From: Agrypnia vestita
Lineage: Eukaryota; Arthropoda; Insecta; Trichoptera; Phryganeidae
DNA: 64,000 nucleotides
Direction of reading: 5' to 3'
Assembly (NCBI GenBank): GCA_016648135.1
Contig: JADDOH010002037.1
Location: 1 to 64,000 of the forward strand
Shown here piece after piece: positions 32,211 to 43,237 of the stretch. Both the position numbers and the translations under genes were made by a program. The notes beneath the pieces were generated by a model. It was not told the DNA's origin and did not search any database. It was given only the letters and a program-made list of their open reading frames with translations. The number at the start of each line of letters is the position of its first letter. The first letter of the stretch is position 1.

Positions 32211-33505
32211 ATATAATTAATTTAGAATTACTAATTAATAATGTACCTGCTTATTTCGAGATTTTATAGGAAACATAGCCTTTAAGTTTATAAGGAACAT
32301 GATTTTGGAAGGGATAGATTCATAAAATCTATAATTCAGCAAATTTTAAATCACTTATTCTTGATGACTGGATTCAGAATATTCTTTTAAATTTTTTGGA
32401 TATTTATTTACTAAGGAATTTTAAGAGTTTTTTAAACATATAATGTAAAAGCATCGTGTTCATTTCATAGACTAATTAAAAAGATTCACAGATGTTAAGA
32501 ATAAAGTTAGATAAGATATTTTACAGTTAATTATTTTGAATTAATTAATGAATAGTAGTAAGCAACAAACAATGTTAAGATTGAATAATGATAAGTGATT
32601 GAATGTGAAAAAAGAAAAAGTATATCAAGAAATGAATTAATTAATGGAAGAAAAAGGATGAGGAGGTAGGAGTCAGGATAGAGGTGGAGGAAGAGAAGAT
32701 TAGATATAGTGAGTGATTGATCAAAGTCGATATAGTACACGTAATCTAAAGCATTCTTTTAAATTCAGTAAGACCAATGCTGAAGAGGTCAATATCGATA
32801 CAATTATTATTGAAAGCTTTGCATGCGCGATATAAAAATGTATTTCGTGTATGGGATGCTGCATATGTATATAGTATAGACAAATTGCGAGTCCTATCGT
32901 AAGTCCAGTGAATTGAAAAATTGACAGTGTGAAAGGTATCTATTATCTAAATTGTAATGTATTTTTTTTTTAAATAAATTGATACTATTAAAATAAACAT
33001 TAAATTCAGTTTAGTCAAATGCCATTTATACTCCATAATTACCAGAATGACAGAGTTACAAATCGCTCACACTACAAGAATATACAAAGTCACATCATTG
33101 TTAAGCAACTCCTTAATGTTCGTACTTGTAAAATTAATTAATGATTCTGTTAAAACGATGTTAATCGAAACCATAATTGTATCGTTGCTTCAACGTCGCA
33201 GAGTTCGCTCATGTTTTACAAAGTAGGTACACTGATAAATAATTGCTCTTGATGATACAACCTTAACCCAAAGTGAGGGGGTCGCTCCGAAGGAAAAAAT
33301 ACAGCCTCTCTCAAGAAATGTTAGTGCTGTGTGGTACCATCTTAATCACGGACTTCTGAAACTATTCAGCACTCAGATATTGTGTTAACAACATAACGTT
33401 GTAACACAGTTAATCGTACAAAATATAGAAAATTTGTATTTAATAAGCGTTGTTTTATCTAATGTTTGCTTCGGAAGATTATTATATTAATAAAAACATT
33501 AGCAC
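32211..33505. other. AT-rich intergenic sequence
   Basis: No gene supported. The minus open frame 32531-32740 is low-complexity Leu/Ser/Tyr. Confidence 0.3.
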
Positions 33506-33575
33506 CATTTCGAGTCTTTGGGCCACCGACTCTACTAGGACAAGGGGATGAAGATGATGATGATGATGACTTATT
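33506..33575. repeat. Short dispersed repeat with (GAT)n tail
   Basis: Pairs with 1862-1925. CTACTAGGACAAGGGGATGA is followed by a longer, cleaner (GAT)n run than in the first copy. Probably the 3' end of an unidentified retroelement. Confidence 0.5.
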
Positions 33576-33982
33576 TTTAACTATTAATTTACTTCTTCGT
33601 GTATTTTATAGACTTACGCCTTGTCTGTTATGAGATATTTAATTTTAAAATATAAAATGATTTGGTCGTGTAGAATGTACAAATGAGGGGAGTACCTATC
33701 TGTATTACAATAGCAATGAAAATATGATAAGTGTTGAAGGTTACAGGAATACAGAGCATCCGCGAAAGACCTGACATGATTAGATAAATCAAATACTAGA
33801 GAACTTTCAAAGTTTCAACAACAAAATACGTGTATGAGAAGATATATTTGAGTATATTTGACTAAAATGAAGCATTCTATCCTCTACGCCGGCCTAGTTA
33901 CGGAACAAGGTGATGGTATGTATATTTTAGCAAAGAATACATTTTTTTTTCAACATTAAATAGCGATAAAAGAGCTATAGAA
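33576..33982. other. Intergenic, nothing recognised
   Basis: A second ACAAGGTGATGGTATGT phrase near 33905 weakly resembles the 33506 repeat. Confidence 0.2.
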
Positions 33983-34112
33983 ACAAATACAATTTTATAT
34001 CAGAATAGCGACATATACTCAAGGTTCACGGTACACAAAGCAAGAGTACAAATACAATTTTATATCAGAATAGCGACATATACTCAAGGTTCACGGTACA
34101 CAAAGCAAGAGT
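33983..34112. repeat. Perfect 65-bp tandem duplication
   Basis: 33983-34047 and 34048-34112 are identical as read, each beginning ACAAATACAATTTTATATC and ending CACAAAGCAAGAGT. Identity implies a recent duplication, or an assembly duplication. Confidence 0.95.
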
Positions 34113-34239
34113 GTATATACTAAGTTATATACCGAGAATAAACAGAGAACAGCATGGATTCCTGTATACAGCTGTTATGGTTACAGATGTTATGCTGAAG
34201 GCGAGTTATGCGCGACTGTGTAATAATTTAGAAACAAAT

Positions 34240-34465
34240 AGAAATCTGTAGAACACACAAATATGTACGAGAAGATTCCAGAAAAGAACGATCTCTATAT
34301 AATTGGCGGCGGCTTCGCGCTGAAAGAGGGTGTATTTGAAAGCGAGCAATCCGTTGGAATATAGTCAGCCAGCGAATAAAGCACCAGTACCTACCTGCGT
34401 ATAGAATATTCTAGTAGCGAAACAGTAAGATGTTTCCCCATCGTCGTAAATCCACGACAATGTCA
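34240..34465 (+). mobile_element. Possible divergent LTR
   Basis: Signals are in LTR order: CTCTATATAATTGG (TATA-like, about 34290), GCGAATAAAGCACC (AATAAA-like, about 34375), TAGAATATTCTAGTAGCG and an end AAATCCACGACAATG. The LTR at 14891 has the comparable TAGAATGTTCTAGTAAATG and CCACGACA. Similarity is patchy, so this may be a different subfamily or coincidence. Confidence 0.35.
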
Positions 34466-36025
34466 TTCTAATATAGTAAGTAACTAAATTAAAAGAAGTC
34501 CTGAATACATCCTTGGATGTTTATACGCATTTAGGTGATCTAAAATAAGAGACCCATCCTATTGTTAATGTAGACTGGCTGGATATGAGGAGGTTAATCT
34601 TTGAACAAAGAGGATCGAGAGAAGCGGAAACACAAAAGCCCGCAGATCATTCATCCGAACGGTCGCATGCACGACTGATTCAGAGATGAGAATTGTTCGC
34701 ATGTGATTGATATCAAAGGATGCTGGGCACGTGTTAGTACGGCCCTTTGATCAGGGACTATTTAAATATAGTTGAAAAAGCCGCAATGTATCTCTGTTCG
34801 GATAGCGGCTCCGGAGATTACAGATTCTGTCAACAGCGCCTTGTCAACAAGACGAATCGTTTTCTTTTGTCTTTTATAAAATCACCCGAAATGTCGGGTT
34901 TTGTCTTATCAAAATCTCCCGGATTGTCGCTGTAAGCCGCGTGGTGGTATATATGGTGTTGGCAATATCCTCGAGTCGGATTGTTGCGGCAATTTTATTT
35001 TATTGGAGTGATACAGGGACCGGCAACCCGAAACTCAAAAATGTTCTCATCTAAGTTCTTAGTTTCTTATTTAAGTCTAGAATCTTCTATAAGAGATATT
35101 TTCATCAAACTAAGACATTGAGGTTCAAAGTTTTTAATATTATTTTTTCGAATTAAACGCCAATGAGGTGAAATCTTTAGACAATGTCGACACATACTTA
35201 AGTAATAAAATAAAATAATTTATGGTTTACTTGTTTAATATTAATATTGTTGAATTGTGTCGTCACGGCGTCCAAAAGATAACTGAGCGCGCCAATTCAT
35301 CGCGCGTGAGGCACCGATGGAAGGCGCGGCTGATGCAATCTAAAGAAATATAACATCTATCCTTAAACAAAAAAAAACATTTTCCACGTGCGTCCTGTAA
35401 TATCTGAAAAAATAACCTTATAATTCAGGCCCGTTTTCAATTTAAATAAAGTGTTCTCGTTATAAAATATATTTTACGAAAACTAATGATGTTACGAGTT
35501 ACTAAATGAGGAATTCGATAGTCATATCCGTTGGGTTCGTCATATTTAGTACCGGCATATGTCGTAAATGTATATTGCTTTTACAATTTTTGATGTTGCC
35601 CAAATTTATGTGGCAGTTTTGAAATGTTTGTATTGTGTATTGCTGCATCCCGTGTGTTGTGTGAAGATCAATATACTGTATTTCATTTCCTGGATAGTTT
35701 TCTTTTTCGAAATATATTTCCATTTTGCCGCCTGTTTTCTTTTTCAATTATGTGTAAGCGTAGCATATACGTCACACAAAATATCTAAACATTTTTAGAT
35801 ATGGTTAATTAAATGACTCTCACATTTTATACGCTTCAAAGTTATTTTAATAATGTTTTTGTTAATGAATTACCAATTTAGGCTTGTAAAAATATATAAT
35901 ATTTATTATTACTAAATACGAATAAATTAATATATTTACAATTGCTTGTCTATCTTGTTTGTCTGCTTGTATTGATAAAGATAATTCTAGCAATTCAAAC
36001 TTAATTAAATTTGAAATGAATTAAT
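34466..36025. other. Intergenic, unassigned
   Basis: The plus frame 34747-34935 (62 codons, ATG-like ATC region) contains two similar KSP.(M/L)SG-like stretches near its end but no known domain. A symmetrical both-strand frame at 35502-35798 is unconvincing. No repeats with partners seen. Confidence 0.25.
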
Positions 36026-36280
36026 ATGCTTATCATTCTTCTTCCTGGCACTACCCAAACTCAATGCCAAACTACGCTGTCGGGGTCGGCTCTTCTAGTT
36101 CTCAGACTTTTTTCTCTTATTTTCTTAGGTTTTGGGTATCGCTTTCATTTGGACCGACTCTATGCAAGTTTTTGGAGCATTGAGTCATCCAGGAGTACAT
36201 TGTCTGCTTTACCTTGTGGTCTGGTGTTCTCCGTCTTACGTGTCCGTACCATCTCAGCTGTTATAGTGTTATAGCTTATA
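36026..36280 (-). pseudogene. LINE C-terminal fragment (RWYGHVRR motif)
   Basis: The minus strand reads QLRWYGHVRRRTPDHKVKQT and continues for about 25 residues to a stop. It then goes on in another frame as RADPDSVVWH. The first block is the hallmark 'LRWYGHVRRM' segment of insect endonuclease-RT LINEs, and the second fits their C-terminal 'ADP' tail. Frameshifts and stops show decay. A shorter copy is at 29818-29945. Confidence 0.55.
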
Positions 36281-36289
36281 GTGTCACCT

Positions 36290-36349
36290 GCGTGAACTTT
36301 TAATCCTATCTTTATTAATACTAATTAAGATAGAATTAAAAGTTCACGC
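36290..36349. repeat. 23-bp inverted repeat (hairpin)
   Basis: 36290-36312 and 36327-36349 (GCGTGAACTTTTAAT... and complement) pair with one mismatch around a 14-nt loop. It lies at the edge of the LINE fragment and could be a transposon footprint or hairpin. Confidence 0.8.
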
Positions 36350-36439
36350 ATCTACTATATAAATATTTAATAAATAAAATAAATAAACTACGATACTGAA
36401 AACATTAACAAAAAAATAGATATTATCAAATACAAAGGA

Positions 36440-36775
36440 CGTATTCCGTTTATTCAGTCCTTGCAAACCTCTTTTGCTTCGTCTGTTTTCGTATATCTTC
36501 GGTGGTTTTAATATTAAAGTCCTCGAATATTTGGTTTGACTATGCTAAGCTCTTTCGCGGACGTCTTTTGTTCCTCTCGCTTTCAAATCTCGCCTTATAT
36601 ACTTTTCACCTTTTCTTTAATTCGTCTACTAGGCTATATATAGCAAGAATTACATTCACGTCTAATTTGTTCATTCTTCGCTTTGTCGTTCATCGATTTT
36701 CCACGTACGCCAAAGCGACTCTTTTCATTATTTGTTTTCGTCTAATTCCAAGCTTCACAGAACACGATAAATAAT
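36440..36775 (-). pseudogene. LINE-like fragment (NEQIRREC motif)
   Basis: One minus frame reads MNDKAKNEQIRREC and a second reads VYKARFESERNKRRPRKS. 'IRNE.IRRECGV' and '..RGRPRKSW' are successive landmarks of endonuclease-RT C-termini, consistent with the neighbour at 36026-36280 on the same strand. Stops interrupt both frames. The long plus-strand open frame 36502-36774 is the shadow of this decayed sequence. Confidence 0.4.
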
Positions 36776-36944
36776 GAAAAAAAAAATCTTTATTATTATG
36801 GTGTTAACACCACTCTGATAGAGTAAAAATGATGTATAAATTAGGTGATTTTTAAAGTGCATCGGGTAAAGTTGTGTCTCAGTCACGGAGCATGATCGCC
36901 AAGGAAATAGACATGACGCGGCTATTTTTTTACTTCCTTTATAT

Positions 36945-37215
36945 TAACTCGTGGCGTCTGCTTGCTTGCTTGCTTGCTTACCGGCTTGCCGGGTGAAAAA
37001 ACTTTGCATCGATTTTTAAACCTTTTCCCATGATCCAATCGAGCTGAAACTTGGCAAGTACACTCGTGGCGACGATTAAGAAGATCTATCAAATTTTCGT
37101 TAAAAAAATTAATAATTATAGTATAATTTCGGTTTTTTAGAAATTTTATTGGTTTTTTCAAATTAGAATCATTAGAAAAGTTTGCTTACTAGCAACGGCG
37201 GCCCGATAACTTCGC
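36945..37215. repeat. Unclassified repeat family U, copy 1
   Basis: It has a (GCTT)n run at 36956-36980, ACCGGCTTGCCGGG, then CCATGATCCAATCGAGCTGA followed by AACTTGGCAAGTACAC. The CCAATCGAGCTGAAA block recurs at 38760 and 39975. The end (CTAGCAACGGCGGCCCGATA) resembles the GC-rich ends of insect Helitron-like repeats. No ORF. Confidence 0.45.
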
Positions 37216-37539
37216 GAAATATTTTCTAAATTTGAATTTCTCCGCCGGTATGCATAATAGGTACTTCACTACGAATGTCGAAAATCTAAATTGACTGACA
37301 AATGTTTTTAGAATTTAATCTTCAAAGCATGAAGTGTCTTATCAAAGCTCAAAACATCTGACATTTTAGAAATATATTAAATTACTGTAAGTTTAGTGTT
37401 ACGTTATATGTTTTAATTCGTCTTTAATTGTTGTTATATTTTACAAAGAAAGGGAGTATAATAAAAACTTGGTTTTTATGGGTTGCTTTTTTTTTCAAAA
37501 ATATTCTTATAAAATGATTGTTTAATATGTACATTCTTC
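37216..37539. other. Intergenic, nothing recognised
   Basis: AT-rich spacer. Confidence 0.25.
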
Positions 37540-37890
37540 TTTCTCTTCAGCCTTCTTCTCTGCACTGTTTGATACAGGCCTCTTCCAACTTCTTTCAGTC
37601 TTCTCTGTCTTGACCCCTCTTTATCCAGGCGCCACCAGCACTTGATATAACATCGTTGGTCCGTCTCTTTATTGGCCTTCCGAAACTCCTTTTATTTCTG
37701 CCTAGCCTCCACTTAAATATTTGTAGTGCCCATCTGGTGCCACTGTGTCTAGCGATATGTCCTGCCCATTACCACTTCAGTTATGCAACACGGTCCTTAA
37801 CATCGGCGACCTCGGTTCTCCGTCTAATTTCTTCGTTTCTTATCCTATCTCGGAGACTTACACTAAGCATCTGCCGTTCCATGAATCATT
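37540..37890 (-). pseudogene. RTE-type LINE RT C-terminus
   Basis: The minus strand reads ERQMLSVSLRDRIRNEEIRR, then RTEVADVKDRVA, a stop, LKW, a stop, WAGHIARHSGTRWA..., WRLGRNKRSFGRPIKRRTND and WIKRGQDRED, ending ..KKLEEACIKQC. This follows the C-terminal region of RTE-clade endonuclease-RT proteins almost motif by motif ('SLRDRIRNEEIRRRT', 'LKWQWAGHVAR', 'GRPP.RW.DD', 'QDR..WKKLEEAY'). At least three in-frame stops make it a pseudogene. The plus-strand frames 37656-37943 and 37745-37966 are shadows. Confidence 0.75.
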
Positions 37891-38282
37891 GTGTGAAGTT
37901 TTATTTGACCTTAATAAATACCAATATTTTTATCACCTCGTAAAAAATCACCCAACTTTTACCTGAATTTCAGGCTTCATTCTAAGATTCAGTTGCGTGT
38001 AAAACTACATATATTACAACGTGCATGACACCCTGTATTACGCGTGTTTATGATGTTCTCGATGTCATCTCAATACTGTTATGATTGAAATCATCTCGAG
38101 TATGAGAAAAACGTTAACGGATGAACTGACAAATAGATACCGCGATAGCTCTATATATTGGAGGCGGAAAAAAAATGCCTCGCAGACGTTTTTCCCGAGA
38201 CCCGAGAGAAGAGTATCTATCTCCAATTGGGGTTTTTATAACTCGACGTGGAAGCGACGAGCTAACCAATAAATCGAAGGAA
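37891..38282. other. Intergenic, unassigned
   Basis: The plus frame 38081-38272 shows no motif I recognise. Confidence 0.2.
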
Positions 38283-38430
38283 TATATAACTCCGGAAGGC
38301 TAATGGCTGTCATACGTCACGGCAGATGCTCCTGCGACTGATGCGGGGGATTTATCAGGGATTCCGGCGGATCAGGACCCGAGAGCTACACCCCGGCAGG
38401 CCCGGCCGCGGGCAAGGCGCCGCCCTTATT
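38283..38430. other. GC-rich patch
   Basis: A short island with ACACCCCGGCAGGCCCGGCC and CAAGGCGCCGCCC in AT-rich surroundings. No ORF or known motif. Possibly a decayed regulatory or transposon segment. Confidence 0.25.
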
Positions 38431-38484
38431 TTATTTATTAAATCCTTTACATTAACAGAATGTTAGTAAACTTAGTAAAAACCA

Positions 38485-38545
38485 CTACCAGATTTACGGT
38501 CTACCGGTTTCGAGACGTACCCGTCTCTTCGTCAGGACCAACACT
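38485..38545 (-). ncRNA. Best hammerhead-ribozyme-like motif
   Basis: Minus strand, in order: GGTC (stem I 3' side, 38539-38536), CTGACGA (38535-38529), one extra A (38528), stem II GAGACG/CGTCTC with loop GGTA (38527-38512), GAAA (38511-38508), ACCGGT as self-complementary stem III (38508-38503), A at the would-be cleavage position (38502), then GACC (38501-38498), which pairs perfectly with GGTC. All helices are perfect. Known Penelope-like elements carry hammerheads with short stem III. The extra A before stem II is non-canonical. Catalysis is inferred only. Confidence 0.5.
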
Positions 38546-38732
38546 ATACTACTACATTCGCAACACTATACACCCCAACCATAGTATTGTAAAACTATCA
38601 CCACTATTGTTCACATGCGTGTTAGTCTTGTCAGAGAAATTGAACTACTGAACAACTCAGGGATCTAACGAGAGAGAGTGAGAGGGGGCGGGGTCTAAAG
38701 TGGGTGTTACCACATCTCTTGTGAACGCTTGA

Positions 38733-38835
38733 AGTGAAAATTAACACACTTCCCGTCATCCAATCGAGCTGATATTTCGTATAATACATTGACTTGATGC
38801 CGATGGTAATGCATTTTTACATACTTTTTTGGTCA
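38733..38835. repeat. Repeat family U, copy 2
   Basis: CGTCATCCAATCGAGCTGAT then ATTTCGTATAATACATTGAC resembles 37030-37070 and 39970-40010. Short and diverged. Confidence 0.4.
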
Positions 38836-39059
38836 AACATACATATACGCAAACAAAAAAAATGCTAATTTATCTCAGAGGGAAAGGACTACTTTTTGGC
38901 ATTATTCTAAAATTATATAATCACGGGCGCAAAAATTGCAACAAAACAAAAGCTGGTTGTATCAAATTTCCAGTGATAATTAATACAATAATACAAATAC
39001 TGAAGAAACGATTTGAAGAAAGAAACTTAAAGAAATAAAATAATGATTTCTGTTCTATT

Positions 39060-39470
39060 CAGATTTTGGGCTAAAATATTCTTTATACTTTGGGTGAAAT
39101 TTCAACAGTTAAGGAGATCGACGTTTGAATTTTTTCCAATATTTCTAACCTATCTTCCTTAAAACGTGAGAGTATCATGAATATAACTTATATGTACCTA
39201 TATCGAATATCAAAGAAATCATTTGCTTTGATAAAAGTCAAACAAAATTATGAAAACCATGCGGAATTTGAATTTGAAGATTTTTTTGCAACGTTTTAAT
39301 CATTTTATCTGATTTGTATCAAGCCGATGAATTTTCATATTCGATATAAATTACTATGATGATAGTCTAACATTTTACAAAAGATAAATCATAAATATTG
39401 AAAAAAAAAAGCTGACTTTGATGTCATTTATTTCCTTAACTATTGCTATTTCATCCAATGCATAAAGAAT
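39060..39470. repeat. Repeat family M, inverted pair
   Basis: 39060-39145 (GTTAAGGAGATCGACG, TTCCAATATTTC) reads in the orientation of 6278. 39245-39470 (minus: CAATAGTTAAGG, GACATCAAAGTCAGC, CAATATTTATGATTTAT, ACTATCATCATAGTAA) reads opposite, like 48545-48690. The minus open frame 39375-39626 begins with ATG (MNYNWSYEETLHKT...) but its C-terminal third is this repeat, so it is probably not a gene. Confidence 0.5.
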
Positions 39471-39906
39471 ATCTTCAATTCGAGATTGAATAAAGTATAC
39501 TTCCCCGAAATTTCTGCTACTGGCTACGAGACACTCATTATAAAATAATGAAACATAAACATCATGGTGTAAACAAATCCTTATTGTTTTGTGTAATGTT
39601 TCTTCATAACTCCAATTATAATTCATAGATAATTAAGTAGTTCTGTTCTTTAGATACAGAAAGGTAGGAAATTTCTCGTGTAGATACACTTACATATTAA
39701 CGTAATATTATATACCCGTCCTAGGTTAATAAGCCATTACAAGAGATTTATTACGGGAACATTTTACCATGTTTTGTATTAACGTGTATAGAACAAGCTC
39801 TTAACTACTGTATTGGTCAAAATGGGTAAATTCTGGCTCGCCCACAATAATTTGCCTTTACGAAAGGTGGTTTTCAAACTACGAGTATTATTATTTTTAC
39901 CACGCT

Positions 39907-40075
39907 TATATTAGCTTCACCTGTTTGTCTGCACGGAATCTAATAATCGATATTTCACCCTCTTCCCAATGTCCAATCGAGCTGAAATTTTGAGTAGGTA
40001 ATTATAATATATGAATCAATCAAGATTCACTTAGTAATTAATTAATCAAATTTTGGGCGCAAGTTTCCTACCGAA
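39907..40075. repeat. Repeat family U, copy 3
   Basis: GTTTGTCTGCACGGAATCTA, then AATGTCCAATCGAGCTGAAA and TTTTGAGTAGG matches the other copies and has the TGTCTG lead-in common in such repeats. Confidence 0.45.
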
Positions 40076-40889
40076 GTGATTTTGTACGTCGAGTAATATT
40101 GAAAATTGAAATGTACTTAAAAATAAAAAATATATTTTCGGGAAAAATTTTTTTTATGCCTCTTCAAATATAACTATGAGTGCTTTCCCTCCATCTATGT
40201 ATATCAATATCTTAGCGCTCACCTTTTATTCAGAGAGTGAAGCAAAACATTTTTTGATCGAAAATTTATTTTTTAGTTTTTACTAGGTACATTTAAATAT
40301 AAGCGAGGTTTTTTTTTTTAAAAATTTGTGTAATGTAATGTATTAATGTAGTAAGTTTATGTATCTTAAATTTTCCGCTTTTAATTGATACTAGATTTGT
40401 CACCTGCTGGTACGGGCCTGACCATATTACACATTCACTTGGAACTGGATACAAACTTGCCTACGGTCTGAAGGGGTTCTATCCTAACACTGGCAGTCGA
40501 AACTCAATACTTTAAATAGTATAGGTATATGTACGAAAGCAATAAATGTTAAATTGCTGTTGGTTTTTGTAGGATTTAAGATATCAGGAGTTCAGAAGAA
40601 TGATATCGATATAGTAATCAAATAATGAATTTGGATGTGGGCAATCGGCCATGACAACAGTTGGTAGTGAATGAATAATAATAATTTCTCGCGAATATAA
40701 CTCTAGTGTATAATTACTTACGGTTATCTTTTCTACAACATACATTAACAAATAACTTTGCGGTAACATTATTTATATAAATATCATATGAGAATAACTG
40801 CAACAAAACAGGTTTTTACCATGTGTGGCAGTTATTAGTAACTTGTATTAACAAATGTAATTAAACAATAAAAAAATAAAAAATATATA
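40076..40889. other. Intergenic, nothing recognised
   Basis: AT-rich. A GC-richer piece at 40400-40500 has no identifiable role. Confidence 0.25.
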
Positions 40890-41100
40890 AGAAAAACTTT
40901 GCACAAACCCGGTATTTATTGAATTAACAATCTATTTCGAGGCCAATGGTCTCTTCATCAGTATACCATACCCATAGGTATACTAAAAATTAAAATTGAA
41001 AGTATAGATATTAACAAAAACAAAATATATTTGGGAGTTGTATAACGAATTAGGAAATAATATGAGAAAACAAAAAGTAATTATTTAGTTATAATATAAA
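40890..41100 (-). repeat. PLE-like repeat with near-intact hammerhead core
   Basis: Minus strand: CTGATGA (40961-40955), extra A, stem II GAGACC/GGCCTC with one mismatch and loop ATT, GAAA (40938-40935). The following ATAGATTG lacks the self-complementary stem III of the best copies. The flanks (ACTTTGCACAAACCCGG on one side, GAAAGTATAGATATTA and TTTGGGAGTTG on the other) match 31251-31440 and 54211-54335. Confidence 0.5.
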
Positions 41101-42176
41101 TTTATTATGAACACTTTTTATAATTTATAAAATTATTAATTTGTTAACCTGTTGTCTACCAAAACAATGGTTTGTTTCCAAAATTTATTAGGAAATTTAG
41201 AATAGTTATTGCTCTTAAACAAATGCTCCTTAAATCAAATATAATTTTATACAAATTTTACCCATACAAAAATTATTGTAACAATTAAAAATTAATTTAT
41301 AACACCCCGATTTTCCCAAAATATCATATTTATCCCTTCTATTTAATATATAATTCTTCAATTTTTTATTAGTATAGAAAGCTGGTTGAATAGAATTTGG
41401 AATGAATTTTTAATATTTACTGGAAAAACACAATGGTCAATCATTTTTAATCAAATTTGTTTTAAATCAATTGAGTTTACTTAAAAAATACATATATTGA
41501 ACAATACGATTTCCTGCATGTTATATTCCATGTTATTATTAGATGTTAAAAATGTATATTTCATATTTCAAACGCGTGCCTATGAACCAAATAAAATCAG
41601 TTACACTTTAACAAAATTATTATAACAGGTTCCAATTTTGACATTTTACTTAATATATTTTCAGGTTCAATAAATATATTTAGGTACCAGAAAATTTTAC
41701 AATTTTTTAAATAGATGCCAACTCTTGTAGATGTTATTTATCTGGGAAATGTGTATACTTGTCAGATAATGTTATCTCCACTCAGCCTCAAGTAAAAATG
41801 AATTATATATAATTTCATGGAAAAACGTATTTAAAAAAGTTTTACAAAAAATCAATATCGTCAGCATTATTAGCTATTAAAGATTCACTGCTGGATAAAG
41901 GTGTCGCCATTACTCTGGTATTCTAATTGAGGTGTCATTCGAACTGCTCAGATAATTTCATCTACTCGAGATTTTGATCTATGGTAGTACAGATACGAGA
42001 GTAAACTTAACACGATGAAACAATGCGCGTGTTACGCACTGTACCTACACTAACTCAATTGTAAGCTTATATGAAAAGACCTATAGCCACCGATTGGTGA
42101 GAATAATGAAAGAATACGTTTTTCAGAAAAAATTAACAATTTTAAAGATCGATATAACACAAAACTATGGAAACAG
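41101..42176. other. AT-rich intergenic sequence
   Basis: No coding sequence recognised. It lies beside a PLE-like relic, so it may contain decayed element body, but I could not identify an RT motif. Confidence 0.25.
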
Positions 42177-42332
42177 TTTTTTTAACAGAAATGCGAGCAC
42201 GAAATACGTGTCGTATCAATATTCTTACTATTTTCAAACTAAGCTAGAAACTTGCTGGTGTCCTGGAATAGGATTCGAAACACCCATCACCACTAGGCGA
42301 GCGTCATGATCACTACATCACAAATACTACAA
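42177..42332 (-). mobile_element. tRNA-derived SINE, family 2, copy 4 (alternate head)
   Basis: The body matches (AGTTTGAAAATAGTAAGAAT, CGTATTTCGTGCTCGC). The head (minus GACGCTCGCCTAGTGGTGAT, then GTTTCGAATCCTATTCCAGG) belongs with copy 2. The B box is degenerate (GTTTCGAATCC). Confidence 0.65.
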
Positions 42333-42465
42333 TAGTTTTTATATTATTTTAATTTACACTAAATCAGTCTTCGTAATGCTTACACGTTTCACTCATTTCC
42401 ACTAATTATCAAGTGTTCCTACTAAATACAGACATTTTGTCAATTTATTTGAGAAGAGCAGCGGG

Positions 42466-42506
42466 TCATGTAGTGTTTAAAGAACAACAACTTCTCAGAA
42501 TTCGCC
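42466..42506 (+). repeat. Fragment shared with the PLE nuclease relic
   Basis: AAAGAACAACAACTT then TCAGAATTCGCCAA is almost identical to 16895-16925, which follows the GIY-YIG fragment. It translates as KEQQLLRIRQS. Probably the 3' part of the same PLE family. Confidence 0.5.
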
Positions 42507-42689
42507 AATCACCTAATTTGTACCAAACATTTTTTTATTAATCTTAGATAAGCATCTGTTAATAAATTACCTGACAAAAAATAATGAACGTAAAATTAGG
42601 TGTCTTGTAAATGGTGAAAAGCTATGTGGCTATATCAATGGCTGAAAGATAACCTGTAAACGAAAAATAAATAAAAACAAATAAATTTT

Positions 42690-43080
42690 CCTTTTTATAG
42701 TGTTGCTAGCGCAAGTATCGATATATTTTCACGCGTCACCGGTTGCGCATTAAATCGATACCCGGCCGTCAACACGGCCGAGGGGTAGAAAAAACAATTG
42801 GAAATGAATGGGCAAGGAAGAAAGAAAGAAACTGACGTGGATGTGAAGGAAGTTATTCTCCTCCGCACAAAGGCGGGCAAATATTAACTCGGAGGGCTCT
42901 CTGGAGGTAAACCTAAACCTTTTATCTGTCGGCGGCTCAGGACGAGAGGCATTAATGAAATGTGATAACAAAAAGTTCCATTAATTAGGGCGAACACGTG
43001 GGCCGCATCGGGCAGGGTCGGGCAACCGGCGCTGTCGGGCGCACGGTTGCCTGACAGATTTATGAAAAACCCGACCTAAA
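42690..43080. other. GC-rich patch, unassigned
   Basis: Contains CCCGGCCGTCAACACGGCCG (palindromic CGGCCGT...ACGGCCG) and GGGCAGGGTCGGGCAACCGG, markedly GC-rich against flanks. Two overlapping minus frames (42695-42880, 42750-42971) have no motif. Could be a conserved regulatory element or old exon. Confidence 0.25.
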
Positions 43081-43237
43081 TTTCTAGTTGAAAATGCAGT
43101 TATCATTGTCTCTGATTACTAATTCGCGCTTGATGTGTGACCATTTAGAAAATAAGTTACCGCAAAAGACGACGACATTTAAAATACGTAATTAATATCA
43201 TTGAAAGATTTGGCAGATACTTCGTGGTGCAACATTA

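Noticed and set aside
36955..36985. (GCTT)n run as a regulatory element
   Set aside because: It is a short microsatellite inside repeat family U.
37656..37966. Two plus-strand open frames
   Set aside because: The minus strand carries clear RTE-type reverse-transcriptase motifs; the plus frames are shadows.
39375..39626. 83-codon ATG frame as a host gene
   Set aside because: Its C-terminal third is repeat family M, shared with non-coding copies elsewhere.
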